Source of the DNA: Planctomycetota bacterium
Lineage (GTDB): Bacteria > Planctomycetota > GCA-002687715
Assembly: GCA_002687715.1 (NCBI GenBank)
Contig: NZBC01000048.1
Coordinates: 1-64,000 of the forward strand
Direction: 5' to 3'
Length of the DNA: 64,000 nucleotides
In this document: positions 48,162 through 57,452 of the stretch, one piece after another
How the letters are laid out: each line of letters begins with the position of its first letter
Numbering within the stretch: the stretch's first letter is position 1
The notes under the pieces: model-generated
What the model was told of the DNA's origin: nothing
Seen by the model: only the letters and a program-made list of their open reading frames with translations
Databases searched by the model: none
Program-made: the position numbers and the translations under genes

Positions 48162-48538
48162 GCCCTCATCCTCCGGCAGCCGCTGGCTGCTGCGTGCCTC
48201 GTTCACGTGAACCGACTCCGCCGAGCCGGTTTCGACACCCGCCTGGCTCCGGTGGGGTGGGGAGCCGCTCCGTTCGAATTGTCGGCAGAAAGCGTCCGAG
48301 ACCCTGCGGACGAGCCCCGGCCTATCGATCGCGAACGCACGATCTGGCCGATCCGGCCGGGTTCAGGACCGCACGTGGCTCCACCGCCCCAGGGGCGCTC
48401 CAGCGCCTCGAACCTCCTCACCTCCCTCAAAAACCCGCACCCAACGTCACTCCGGCATCCGCGAGAAGGTCCCGGCATAGCCGTTGCGTTAGGTGCCGTC
48501 GGAACGAACAATCTCTGCGTCACATCGGGAGAAGACAA

Positions 48539-51427
48539 GTGGATCGGAGCGCACCTCTCATTTCGAAGTTACTGGTCGTCCTGACCTTCATCGCGACCTC
48601 GGTGTTCATCGCCGGGTGCGGTGGAGGCGGCAGTGGTGGGGGTGGGGGTGGCGGCCCCGCGCCGGGAGGCGGGTTCCTGACCATCACCGGAACCGTCTTC
48701 TACGGCTTCGCGACGGGAGCCGGCGCGAACCGGAATCCGTTCCCCACGACGCCGCCGCTGGGAGTGCCCTTGCCCGCGGCAGCACCTCCGGGGTCGGGCA
48801 GCGTCAGCGGCGCGGAGTTCGGACTAGGGAATCCCGGGGAGCAGACGTTCATCGAGCTGACGTTCAACGTACCTCTCGATGCCACGACCATATTCCCGGG
48901 TAGCGGCGCCGCCACCGACGGAATCGTCATCTTTCTGAACACGATCGTCGGCGGGGCTCCTCAGTCCACGCCGGTGTCCTTCGTCCTCGACGCGGCGGGT
49001 GTCCTCAACGCCCAGAACGAGTTCCCCACGCCGACCGTCGCGCCGGCAACGTTGCGGCTCTACTACGATACCGACAACAACATCACGACCCCGGAGCGTC
49101 TGCCCGAGGGGTCCTACACCCTTCGTGTAACGGGCGCGCTGCGCGCCTCCGGCGGCGGCCTGTTCTGTACCGGTCCCAGCGGAACCGGCTGTAACGGCGC
49201 GGACGGATACCTGCCGGAGCTCTCGTTCAACGTCGGCAACGACACGACCCCCCTCGCGATGCGCGGCGGCGGCAGCGGCGTCGGCGCGAGCAACATCACG
49301 CAGGGCGACACCTCGGTCCCGCGCAACTCAGAGATCCATCTGAACTTCTCCAAGTCGGTGGACTTCCCATCCCTCGTCGGAGCCGCGAATCTCACCTCGC
49401 GCGACCCGTTCATCACGATCCCCTTCGGACTCGCGGCGGGTGCGTGCGCGACGGCGCCCGTGTTCGGTGCGAACATCGGCAACCTGTTCGTGGGGTACAA
49501 CGCGCCGACGAACCCCGGAACGGGAACGCCCGAGTCGCTGCCCATCGGCCTCGGTGTCGTCGTATACATGCCGGACCCGATCCTCGCCCCGAACCACGTA
49601 CGCGTTCGCTTCGTCGACGCGAGGCCGGCGCCCGCCGGCACGACGCCTGGGACGAGCGCGGAGCTCTCCGGCCTCGAGAACCTCAACCCGGGCGCGGGCC
49701 CGGTGACCTACCAGAACTACGCCAGCAACCCGACGCGCCTTCCCATCGCGAGCAACGCTCCCGGACAGGCGGTGGTGCTCCCGATCCCCGACCTGGAGGT
49801 GGTTCCCGGGTCGACCAACGGGTACAGCCCCGCGCTCGGTGCGACGGACCCACGGGCAGCGATCGTCGACCTGATGATCTCCGGTCCGGCGTTCGGCAAT
49901 CCGTCCGGGATCGTGTGCGCGGCGCTTCCCGGCGGCGTTTTCGATCGCGTCTCGATGCCCGCCGCCAACGCGTTCGTGTTCAACCAGGTCCAGGCGGACT
50001 ATTGGCTGCGGTTCATCTTCGCCGAGAGCCCCGCACAGTCGAAGAACCCGCATCCGCCCGACGCCGTCTTCGTTGGCACGCAGAACGGGACGCCGGGGAT
50101 CTCCGTCATCAATACCGCGCAGACCATGTCGGAGATCGGGGGCGTCACCACGGGTACGTGGGCGCCGAGCTGGGCCGGTGCCCAGCCGATCGGGACCGTG
50201 CTGCAGCAGCCGGAACCGCTCTCGGACCCCGGCATGCAGCCGATCGATCTCGAGATCGGTCACTGGATCCTGACCCAGACGACCCAGACTCCGACACAGA
50301 ACAACAGCATCGCCAACCCCGGCCGCGGCGTCACCGCGATCCCGGGGACGCCCGACACGCAGAACTCCACGACGCCGGACGGTCTCCTCGGCGTCCTCGG
50401 TGTTCAGCCTTCGCCGTTCCCGCCGCTGCAGCCGATGGGGAACTTCCTCTATGTCGCAGACGGAACGCAGAACATCGTCCGGATCCTGAACGGCTACGAC
50501 TACTCGCAGATCGGGATCATCAACGGCGTGGGCTCCCCCGGCGGTCTCGCGATCTCACCGGACCTAGAGTTCCTCTACGTCACGAACTCGCTCGGCGCCC
50601 AGCTCATCCGCGTCTACGCCAACCCCGTGGGTCCGCTCTTCCACCAGATCGCCCAGGTGATCGCTGTCGGTTCTGCACCGGGCGCGGTCTCAGTCCAGCC
50701 CGGGAACGAGGACGCCATCGTCTGCAACTTCGGGGAGAACTCCATCTCCATCGTCGACGTGAACGCTGGCCAGGAAGTGGACCGTCTCGCCCTCCAGGGC
50801 GGCATCGGCCCGAGCGAAGTGCTCATCACGAACCGGATGACCCCCGGGACCGCCGCGTACATGGCATTCGTCCTCAACCGGTTCAGTGACAACGTGAGCG
50901 TGTACGAGTCCGACTCCCCGCTCGTCCCGGAGAACGGCACCTACGGTGTCATCAAGGCCACGATCGGCGGGTTCAACGGCCCGCGCCGCGGCTGCTGGAA
51001 CCTGATCACGTTCATCGGCCTGACGACCGAGCCCGGTGCGTTCATCGCCAACACCCAGGGTGACCGGGTGGAAGAGCTCACGCTCACCAACTTCACCCTG
51101 TCGACACCGCCGCCCCTACCCGGCCCCGTCGGCACCCGGACGTTCCGCATCCTGAAGACGTACCCGAGCCTCGGCCCCCTCGCCGGCGCCGCCCCGTCCG
51201 ACGTCAGCATCGACACGAGCTCCGGCCTCTACAACGTCCTCGCCTTCGGTGTGAACAACAACAAGAGCATGGCCGACCCCTCCGTCGGCGGCGGCACCCC
51301 GACCTTCGTGCTGGTGAGCTACCCATCGGCCGGCCTCGTCGCCGTCTGGGACCACGGCGCGCCCGTCCTGCGCTCGACCGCGAACGTGCCCGGGTGCGAC
51401 TTCATGCAGTCGTACTACGACCAGTAG
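48539..51427 (+). CDS. Surface lipoprotein with poly-Gly linker and YVTN-like beta-propeller (GTG start)
   Basis: VDRSAPLISKLLVVLTFIATSVFIAGCGGGGSGGGGGGGPAPGG lipobox; 'MGNFLYVADGTQNIVRILNGYDYSQIGIINGVGSPGGLAISPDLEFLYVTNSLGAQLIRVYANP' repeats. Confidence 0.82.
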   Translation: MDRSAPLISKLLVVLTFIATSVFIAGCGGGGSGGGGGGGPAPGGGFLTITGTVFYGFATGAGANRNPFPTTPPLGVPLPAAAPPGSGSVSGAEFGLGNPGEQTFIELTFNVPLDATTIFPGSGAATDGIVIFLNTIVGGAPQSTPVSFVLDAAGVLNAQNEFPTPTVAPATLRLYYDTDNNITTPERLPEGSYTLRVTGALRASGGGLFCTGPSGTGCNGADGYLPELSFNVGNDTTPLAMRGGGSGVGASNITQGDTSVPRNSEIHLNFSKSVDFPSLVGAANLTSRDPFITIPFGLAAGACATAPVFGANIGNLFVGYNAPTNPGTGTPESLPIGLGVVVYMPDPILAPNHVRVRFVDARPAPAGTTPGTSAELSGLENLNPGAGPVTYQNYASNPTRLPIASNAPGQAVVLPIPDLEVVPGSTNGYSPALGATDPRAAIVDLMISGPAFGNPSGIVCAALPGGVFDRVSMPAANAFVFNQVQADYWLRFIFAESPAQSKNPHPPDAVFVGTQNGTPGISVINTAQTMSEIGGVTTGTWAPSWAGAQPIGTVLQQPEPLSDPGMQPIDLEIGHWILTQTTQTPTQNNSIANPGRGVTAIPGTPDTQNSTTPDGLLGVLGVQPSPFPPLQPMGNFLYVADGTQNIVRILNGYDYSQIGIINGVGSPGGLAISPDLEFLYVTNSLGAQLIRVYANPVGPLFHQIAQVIAVGSAPGAVSVQPGNEDAIVCNFGENSISIVDVNAGQEVDRLALQGGIGPSEVLITNRMTPGTAAYMAFVLNRFSDNVSVYESDSPLVPENGTYGVIKATIGGFNGPRRGCWNLITFIGLTTEPGAFIANTQGDRVEELTLTNFTLSTPPPLPGPVGTRTFRILKTYPSLGPLAGAAPSDVSIDTSSGLYNVLAFGVNNNKSMADPSVGGGTPTFVLVSYPSAGLVAVWDHGAPVLRSTANVPGCDFMQSYYDQ

Positions 51428-51487
51428 GCTGCATCCGTTCATCGAGTGGTGATGCCCCGGCCTGACAACCGGGTTCGGCCAGTGGTC

Positions 51488-53209
51488 TTACTGGATCGCG
51501 ACCCGCACGACGGGTGCCACCGGTCCCAGCTGGGTGCCCGTGAAGTCGAAGCAGACGGCATCGAGCGTCAGTGGCGGGACCGAGACTGGAGCCCAGGTGA
51601 CCGCACCCTGGTTCGCGATGAAGTGGAACGGGGCGGCGCCCACCGGGGCTTGCACCTGCGCGATGAGGAACGCCGGGTTCGTCGCACAGAGGCCGAGGAA
51701 GATGCCGGAACCGACCGGGCCGGGGCAGGGCTCGGGGCTGAAAACGTTGAAGTACTCGTTGCCGACGGTGAGCCCCGTGTTCTCGATGATCAAGGGCGTG
51801 CCGGGTCCCCCGGGCTGGGTCATCGAGAGCGCGGGGGTGGGGACGGAGAACTCCCAGGCGCCGATGTCCCAGGCACCACCGAAGGGTCGCGGGTTGCCGC
51901 TGAAGTCGACGGTGAAGAATGACGACAGGTCCTCCCCCGCATCGCGAGCCGGGCTCCCGAACTGGAGGCGAGCGCCAGTCGCGGTCATCGAGGAAACGGA
52001 CCCCTGGAACTGGGGGTCGGCCACCAGCCCCGTCGGGTCATGGCCCAGGTTCTCCCAGGCCGCGAAGTCGATCTCGGTGGTATTGACGTCGAATCGCCCA
52101 CCGATCGATAGCGGATCGTCGTCCGGCCAGTACAGGTTGCGCTCCATGAGGGCGGCCGCCGTCGAGTTGAGCACCCAGTGCATGGACTCGGCACTCGCGC
52201 AGTAGGAGATGTTGTTGCGGACGTCGACGTTCCAGGCCTGGTCGGCCAAGAACGACGGGCCTGCATCCACCACGTTGAGATTCACGATGGTGTTGTTGTG
52301 GGCCGTCAGGGTTGCCTGATCGACGACGACGATCCCGCCGCCGAGGTTCGCGGCGTCGGGCGCGATCACGATCACGTTGTTGTAGGCCGTCCCAACGCTG
52401 CCCAGCCCGTACACGCCAATCGCGCGCTTGCTGCGCCCGCTGATGAAGTTGCTGTGCGCGACGAACCGCGACCCCTGCCCCGAGGGTCCGCGCGAGCCGT
52501 TGATGCCCGCCTTGGTGAACGGGCCGACGATCGTGTTGCCGGAGATCTCACTCACCGGCCAGAACGAGTCATGCAGTGCGATGCCGTCCACCGCGAGCAA
52601 GGTCGTGCCGAGGTCGTGGATGTTGCACCCGCGCACGTTGACGGCGGTCACATACGCGTTGACCGCATCGTTCTCGCAGTGGTGGATATGGCAGTCCTCG
52701 ATCGTCGCGATCCCCGGCTGCCAGAGCGCCACCACTCCGTAGTTTGAGGCCAGCTCGATCTCGCATCGCCGGACGACGACCCGGTCGCAGACGCGAAACT
52801 CGACCGTATTCTGGCCTCCGATCAGATGCAGATCCTCGATGATGACGTCGGTGCGGAGATCGAGGTACACCGCTCCCGTAGTCATGCTCGATCCGCCGTC
52901 GATCACGGGCGGAGCCCCGACGCCATAGCGCCCGACGATGATGGGGTCGGTCGGAGAGCCGGACCAGCCGACGACGAACTCACCGGCCCAGGTGTCGTCG
53001 GCGCGCAGCAAGACGCGATCGCCGGGCAGGAGCGGCGCGTTGGAGGCGCGCGCGAGTGACTGCCAGGGCGCTGCCGGCGACGTCCCGGCGTTCAGGTCGT
53101 TGCCGGCGCTGGCAGAGACGTAGTAGCTCACGCCCTGGGCCGGGACTGACGCCGAGGCCAGCAAGCAGATCACGACCACGAACGTGCCAAGAGTGGTGGG
53201 GGTTGGCAT
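51488..53209 (-). CDS. Secreted right-handed parallel beta-helix protein
   Basis: 'YYVSASAGNDLNAGTSPAAPWQSLARASNAPLLPGDRVLLRADDTWAG...VYLDLRTDVIIEDLHLIGGQNTVEFRVCDRVVVRRCEIELASNYGVVAL'. Confidence 0.85.
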   Translation of the reverse strand: MPTPTTLGTFVVVICLLASASVPAQGVSYYVSASAGNDLNAGTSPAAPWQSLARASNAPLLPGDRVLLRADDTWAGEFVVGWSGSPTDPIIVGRYGVGAPPVIDGGSSMTTGAVYLDLRTDVIIEDLHLIGGQNTVEFRVCDRVVVRRCEIELASNYGVVALWQPGIATIEDCHIHHCENDAVNAYVTAVNVRGCNIHDLGTTLLAVDGIALHDSFWPVSEISGNTIVGPFTKAGINGSRGPSGQGSRFVAHSNFISGRSKRAIGVYGLGSVGTAYNNVIVIAPDAANLGGGIVVVDQATLTAHNNTIVNLNVVDAGPSFLADQAWNVDVRNNISYCASAESMHWVLNSTAAALMERNLYWPDDDPLSIGGRFDVNTTEIDFAAWENLGHDPTGLVADPQFQGSVSSMTATGARLQFGSPARDAGEDLSSFFTVDFSGNPRPFGGAWDIGAWEFSVPTPALSMTQPGGPGTPLIIENTGLTVGNEYFNVFSPEPCPGPVGSGIFLGLCATNPAFLIAQVQAPVGAAPFHFIANQGAVTWAPVSVPPLTLDAVCFDFTGTQLGPVAPVVRVAIQ

Positions 53210-53360
53210 GAGTCTGGCAAGAGTACCCCACTGCTGCCCCTGGCGTCGGTCGAAGCACCGTGAGTCTGGCTGCCCGGGCTGCAGGACGGCTCACCATCTC
53301 CGAGGGGCTCGAGATCCACGTCGGCAAACGACCCTGCCTCTCCCGGACGTCGTAATGGAA

Positions 53361-53393
53361 GACCCGCCCGCCGGGGTTGCCGACGGGCGGGTC
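53361..53393 (-). terminator. Hairpin (10-bp stem GACCCGCCCG/CGGGCGGGTC) downstream of the 34-aa micro-ORF
   Basis: Direct inspection; 35 nt after the micro-ORF stop. Confidence 0.6.
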
Positions 53394-53427
53394 TCGCGCA
53401 AGTTTCCAGGTCCGAGTCGTTGCTGGT

Positions 53428-53532
53428 TCAGATCATCGCGATGCGAACGACCAGGCTGACATTCCAGGCGACGATCCCCATCAGCGCCAGGGTGCCAAGT
53501 GCTCTGCCAAGGTTGAGTTTCGCGATTGCCAT
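53428..53532 (-). CDS. 34-aa putative single-pass membrane micro-protein
   Basis: ATG 53532 to TGA 53428: MAIAKLNLGRALGTLALMGIVAWNVSLVVRIAMI; GGAG Shine-Dalgarno 6 nt upstream; hairpin downstream. Below the ORF-track length cutoff. Confidence 0.6.
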   Translation of the reverse strand: MAIAKLNLGRALGTLALMGIVAWNVSLVVRIAMI

Positions 53533-53677
53533 GATCATCTCCGCTGTCCACAGAGCAGGAACGGACCTGCGTGGACGGAGGGGTCACGGCTCCTGAACCT
53601 GCCCGAGTCAGCCGCTTTCGGGGGCCGAGCCCCTAAGCTCGCCGGCTCCGGAGCATCCGGTATCCGGAGGAACGATC

Positions 53678-54673
53678 ATGAGACAACTCGCCTCGCCCGT
53701 GGCTGCTGCGATCGTCGTCGCCAGCGTAGCCGGCGCCCAGGAGTCAGCGATACCGGAGCAGGACCTCGCGCTGCGGGTGGTGCTCGAGAAGACCGCGCTC
53801 GAGCAGGTCGCAAGGGTGAAGGCGGCCGTGGTGTTCGCCAACCGCGGGAGCCAATCGATCCGGTTCCACGCACCGTGGCACGTACCCCTGATCCGATTCC
53901 CCAGCTGGCGGTTCATCGCCCCGAACGGCGAGGAGTTCCGCCCGCCGCACGTCCCCTTCGGCAGCAAGGCGCGGTCGGGGATGCAGGGAGACATCGTCAC
54001 CCTCGAACCCGGCGCGGCGAAGCGCTACGACTTCGACTTCTCGACGTTCGTTCCGGCGCGGGCGGCGAAGAACGACGTCCGCATCCACACCCCGCTAGCG
54101 CTCGCCCCGGGGACGTGGAAGGTCTCCGTCGACTACACCCGCAGGGACGACCGGGTCCCCCATCGAAGCTCCCCGTTCGCGCGTAGCGGGCTTCGCTCCG
54201 TGCCCGGCCTGTGGATCGGATCGGCGAAGAGCGTGCCCGTGACCCTGACCATCGCACCGTCAACGCGACCGCTCCTGCGCATCTCGGGTCCGCGGGACAT
54301 CGTGCCCGGCCTGGCCTATCCGCTCGAGATCAGCGTCCAGAACCCGGCCAAGACCGCGCTCGAGCTCGAGGGTGCGTTTCGGGTCCGGGCGTGGACCAAG
54401 GCCGAGCGCGAGGTCTCAGCCGTCCTGGTCCCGGCTGGAGCCGGGCTGCGCCCCGGCGAAGCCGCGACGATCTCCGTTCCCGCCGGTGCGACCCGATCGT
54501 GGACCGTGGACCTGTCCGGGATCACGCTCCGCGGCAGGGACGCCACGAGGTCCGGCAAGCTCGCGGATCTGTTCCGCTTCTCCCCCAGTCTCATCTGCGT
54601 CCTCACGGGCACCGATGGGACGAAAGTGCTCGCGTCGAACGCCCTCCGCCGCTTCATCGCGAAGAAGCGGTGA
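53678..54673 (+). CDS. Secreted hypothetical protein
   Basis: MRQLASPVAAAIVVASVAGAQESAIPEQDLALRVVLEKTALEQVARVKAAVVFANRGSQSIRFHAPW: signal peptide, beta-rich. Confidence 0.7.
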   Translation: MRQLASPVAAAIVVASVAGAQESAIPEQDLALRVVLEKTALEQVARVKAAVVFANRGSQSIRFHAPWHVPLIRFPSWRFIAPNGEEFRPPHVPFGSKARSGMQGDIVTLEPGAAKRYDFDFSTFVPARAAKNDVRIHTPLALAPGTWKVSVDYTRRDDRVPHRSSPFARSGLRSVPGLWIGSAKSVPVTLTIAPSTRPLLRISGPRDIVPGLAYPLEISVQNPAKTALELEGAFRVRAWTKAEREVSAVLVPAGAGLRPGEAATISVPAGATRSWTVDLSGITLRGRDATRSGKLADLFRFSPSLICVLTGTDGTKVLASNALRRFIAKKR

Positions 54674-54681
54674 CGCGGCGG

Positions 54682-56049
54682 CTACTTCATCGCCTCGATC
54701 AGCTCGTTGATCATGCGCTTGGAGTAGCCCGTCGTCGACTCGTCCTTCATGACCGCACGGAGCGCCGGAATGATCGAACGATCTCCGAACTTCGCGAGCG
54801 CGCGCGCGGCCTGGCCGCGGTAGCCGTAGTAGTCGTTGCCGGTCCGGGCGATGTTCAGCAGAAAGGGCTTCGACTCCTTCGCCGCAACGGCGCCGATACT
54901 GCCGAGGGCGTCGAGGATGCCCGTACGGAGGTACATGCCCTTCACTCCGTCGAGGCCTTCCACCTCTGGCCCGGTCCCGTCGTCGTCGGTGATCGTGGAC
55001 CACGCTGCGATCAGTCGCGACGTCGCCCGGAGATCGGCGGCCGAGTCGACGGACCGGATCGCCGCGAGCCGGAGCGCGTGAGCAGCCTCCCCGTCGACGA
55101 TCAAACCCAGGATCTCGTCGTCGACGAACGTCGGGCCGAGAAGCCCGAGCTGACCGATGGCGGTGCACCGCATGGACGGCGTCGAATCCGGGTCCGTCCG
55201 GATGCGCGTGAGCGCGGCCGCCGCCTGGGGCCCGCCAACGCCCCCGATCTCCCCGATCGCGCGACGGGTCTCCCACGCACTCTGCGCGCCCGCGAGGAGA
55301 TGCTCTATCCCTCGTACGTCACGCTTGTCGACCAGGAGCGAGAGCGCATCCTCGAAGAGCCGATCGCGTTCCGCGAACGGGGCGGTTCCCTCCCCCGAGT
55401 CGAGCTCCTTCAGCAGCGTGGGGAGGATCGAGCCGTCCCGGAAGCCGCGGACGCGATCGACGAACGCCTCCCACGGCTTCTTCTGGTCGAACGACACCTG
55501 CCACTGTCCTGTGGGGACGCTTCCCCGGGCGAAGAAGAGCACGACCCACGTCTCGCTTTTGAACCGCGGCGGCGCCGGACAGCCCTCGACCGGAAGCTGA
55601 CGCAAATCGATCTTCTTGCCCCGGCGCCCGCCCTTGAGGAAGTGCCGGACCGACAGCTTGAATCGGACTCCCGCGTCCTGTTGCAGATACCCGGCCGCGA
55701 CGAGCTCAGCTGCGTCGATCAACTCGAGCAGGGTCAGCCGGATCTCGTCCAGGTGCTCTTCGGTGCGATCGTTCGCGATGAGGACGATCTCGGCGATCTC
55801 CCGCCGAGACTGATCGGCCGTCGCCGTTTCGGATTCGTCACCGGCGAAGATCAGGCCGAGGAACGTCGCGAGCACCGCAGCCGCGACCGCGAGCACGAGT
55901 CCGGTCGCCATCGGGGCCGCTGCGTATCGCTGCCGCGCCAGGGCAGTCACGCGGCGCTCGAGGCCCTCCGCGATTCCCAGCCCCGGCACCGGACTCGCCG
56001 CGGCCAACAAACGCTCCCAGACGATCGGGTCCACAGGATCACGTGACAT
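54682..56049 (-). CDS. Membrane-anchored HEAT-repeat protein, overlapping ECF sigma gene (candidate anti-sigma-like partner)
   Basis: N-term cytoplasmic 'MSRDPVDPIVWERLLAAASPVPGLGIAEGLERRVTALARQ', TM 'MATGLVLAVAAAVLATFLGLIF', C-term HEAT-like repeats. Confidence 0.75.
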   Translation of the reverse strand: MSRDPVDPIVWERLLAAASPVPGLGIAEGLERRVTALARQRYAAAPMATGLVLAVAAAVLATFLGLIFAGDESETATADQSRREIAEIVLIANDRTEEHLDEIRLTLLELIDAAELVAAGYLQQDAGVRFKLSVRHFLKGGRRGKKIDLRQLPVEGCPAPPRFKSETWVVLFFARGSVPTGQWQVSFDQKKPWEAFVDRVRGFRDGSILPTLLKELDSGEGTAPFAERDRLFEDALSLLVDKRDVRGIEHLLAGAQSAWETRRAIGEIGGVGGPQAAAALTRIRTDPDSTPSMRCTAIGQLGLLGPTFVDDEILGLIVDGEAAHALRLAAIRSVDSAADLRATSRLIAAWSTITDDDGTGPEVEGLDGVKGMYLRTGILDALGSIGAVAAKESKPFLLNIARTGNDYYGYRGQAARALAKFGDRSIIPALRAVMKDESTTGYSKRMINELIEAMK

Positions 56050-56632
56050 GGTCGACCTCCTCCGGTAGCCAGCGGCGCAGAGTCGCCCGAAGGTCGGCGC
56101 GTGCGCGTTGCAACGCGGAACTCACGGCTCCGCTCGACATCCCCAGACGTTCGCCGATCTCATCGAGCGATTGGCGCTCGACGTACTTGAACACGAGCAG
56201 GTCGCCGGCCCGGGGGCTCAGCGTGCTGAGGGCCTGCGCGAGCGCGTCCCGGACCTCGGTCCGCTCCAGGACTTCGTCCGGTAGCGGACGCTCTCCCGCC
56301 AGGGCTTCCACGACGCTGGCCAGGTCGGCCGGCGCGAGACCACGGCGACGCGTGGTCCGTGCCCGGTGATGGCGCGCAAGACGGCGCCGAGCGATTCCCA
56401 GCAGCCACGGCCACCACTCCGCGTCGGCGTCGAAACGCGAGAGCCCCTCCCACGCGTCGAAGAAGACGTCCTGCAGCAGCTCCTCAGCGGCGCCAGAGTC
56501 CTGCCCGACCCGCCACCAGAGAAACCGGTGCAGCTGGACCACATGGCGTCGAAACAGGCTCCCTGACGCCGCATCGTCCCCCTGGAGGATGCGGGCCACG
56601 AGCTGTTGATCCGAGCGGAGATCTTCGGTCAT
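56039..56632 (-). CDS. ECF RNA polymerase sigma factor
   Basis: 'SDQQLVARILQGDDAASGSLFRRHVVQLHRFLWWRVGQDSGAAEELLQDVFFDAWEGLSRFD...LLVFKYVERQSLDEIGERLGMSSGAVSSALQRARADLRATL'. Confidence 0.9.
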   Translation of the reverse strand: MTEDLRSDQQLVARILQGDDAASGSLFRRHVVQLHRFLWWRVGQDSGAAEELLQDVFFDAWEGLSRFDADAEWWPWLLGIARRRLARHHRARTTRRRGLAPADLASVVEALAGERPLPDEVLERTEVRDALAQALSTLSPRAGDLLVFKYVERQSLDEIGERLGMSSGAVSSALQRARADLRATLRRWLPEEVDHVT

Positions 56633-56752
56633 CGGAGAGGGTCTGCACGGGTCTGGGAGGATCTATCGCGAAATCCCCGCCGCCGAAGGTCTTCCTGGAA
56701 ACCACGAGTCGCTTGCCCTCGGCCCATCGCTTATCAATCATGGAGGCCGCTC

Positions 56753-57382
56753 ATGGAGGGCGCCAGCTTCTCCATCCAGGGATCCGGCAAGCCGGACAAC
56801 CAGGACAGTCACCTCGTCGATGCGGGAGCCGGTCTCCTCATCGTCGCGGACGGGGTGACCCATTGCGACGGCGGCGGGGTCGCGAGCACCAACGCCGTAC
56901 GGCAATTCACCGAAGCGTTGTCCGGTGACGACCCCCCCGACCGGCATCGGATGCGGACCGCCATCAGCCGGGCGCACGCTCTGCTGCGCCGGGACAAGCG
57001 GGCGCTCTACACGACGTTCGACGCGACCATCGTCCAGGAGGATCGGATCCTCTCCGTCCACGTCGGCGACGGTCGCATCTATCACCTCGGTCCGGACGGG
57101 CTCGAGCGTACGACGGAGGACCACGTCGAGCGCGGCTACCTCGCCAACGCGCTGGGCGCAGCCCAGCTCCGCGCCGTCGTCCGTTCGACGCCGCGGAGTT
57201 CCGACGTGTTCGGCGTGGCCATCGCGTCCGACGGCCTCTGGAACGAGATCTCCGAACCCGAGCTCGAGACGCTCCTGCTCGACCCCGAGCAGTCCCTGAG
57301 CGACCGCATGCGCGCTCTCCAGGCTCTGCTCGCCGAACGATCCAATTTCGACGACGCCACCCTCGCTATCGGCATGTTCTGA
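56753..57382 (+). CDS. PP2C-type Ser/Thr phosphatase-like protein
   Basis: 'GSGKPDNQDSHLVDAGAGLLIVADGVTHCDGGGVAS...DATIVQEDRILSVHVGDGRIYHL...VFGVAIASDGLWNEIS...SNFDDATLAIGMF'. Confidence 0.85.
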   Translation: MEGASFSIQGSGKPDNQDSHLVDAGAGLLIVADGVTHCDGGGVASTNAVRQFTEALSGDDPPDRHRMRTAISRAHALLRRDKRALYTTFDATIVQEDRILSVHVGDGRIYHLGPDGLERTTEDHVERGYLANALGAAQLRAVVRSTPRSSDVFGVAIASDGLWNEISEPELETLLLDPEQSLSDRMRALQALLAERSNFDDATLAIGMF

Positions 57383-57452
57383 CCTGCCCCGGCGGAGAAG
57401 GTCGAAGCCGGTGGGGGCGTGGATCCCCAGATTCGCTCCGGCTCGGGCTATC

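Noticed and set aside
53291-53587. 98-aa minus-strand ORF overlapping the micro-ORF
   Set aside because: Runs through the terminator-like hairpin and has no signal, domain or SD; the 34-aa frame is better supported.
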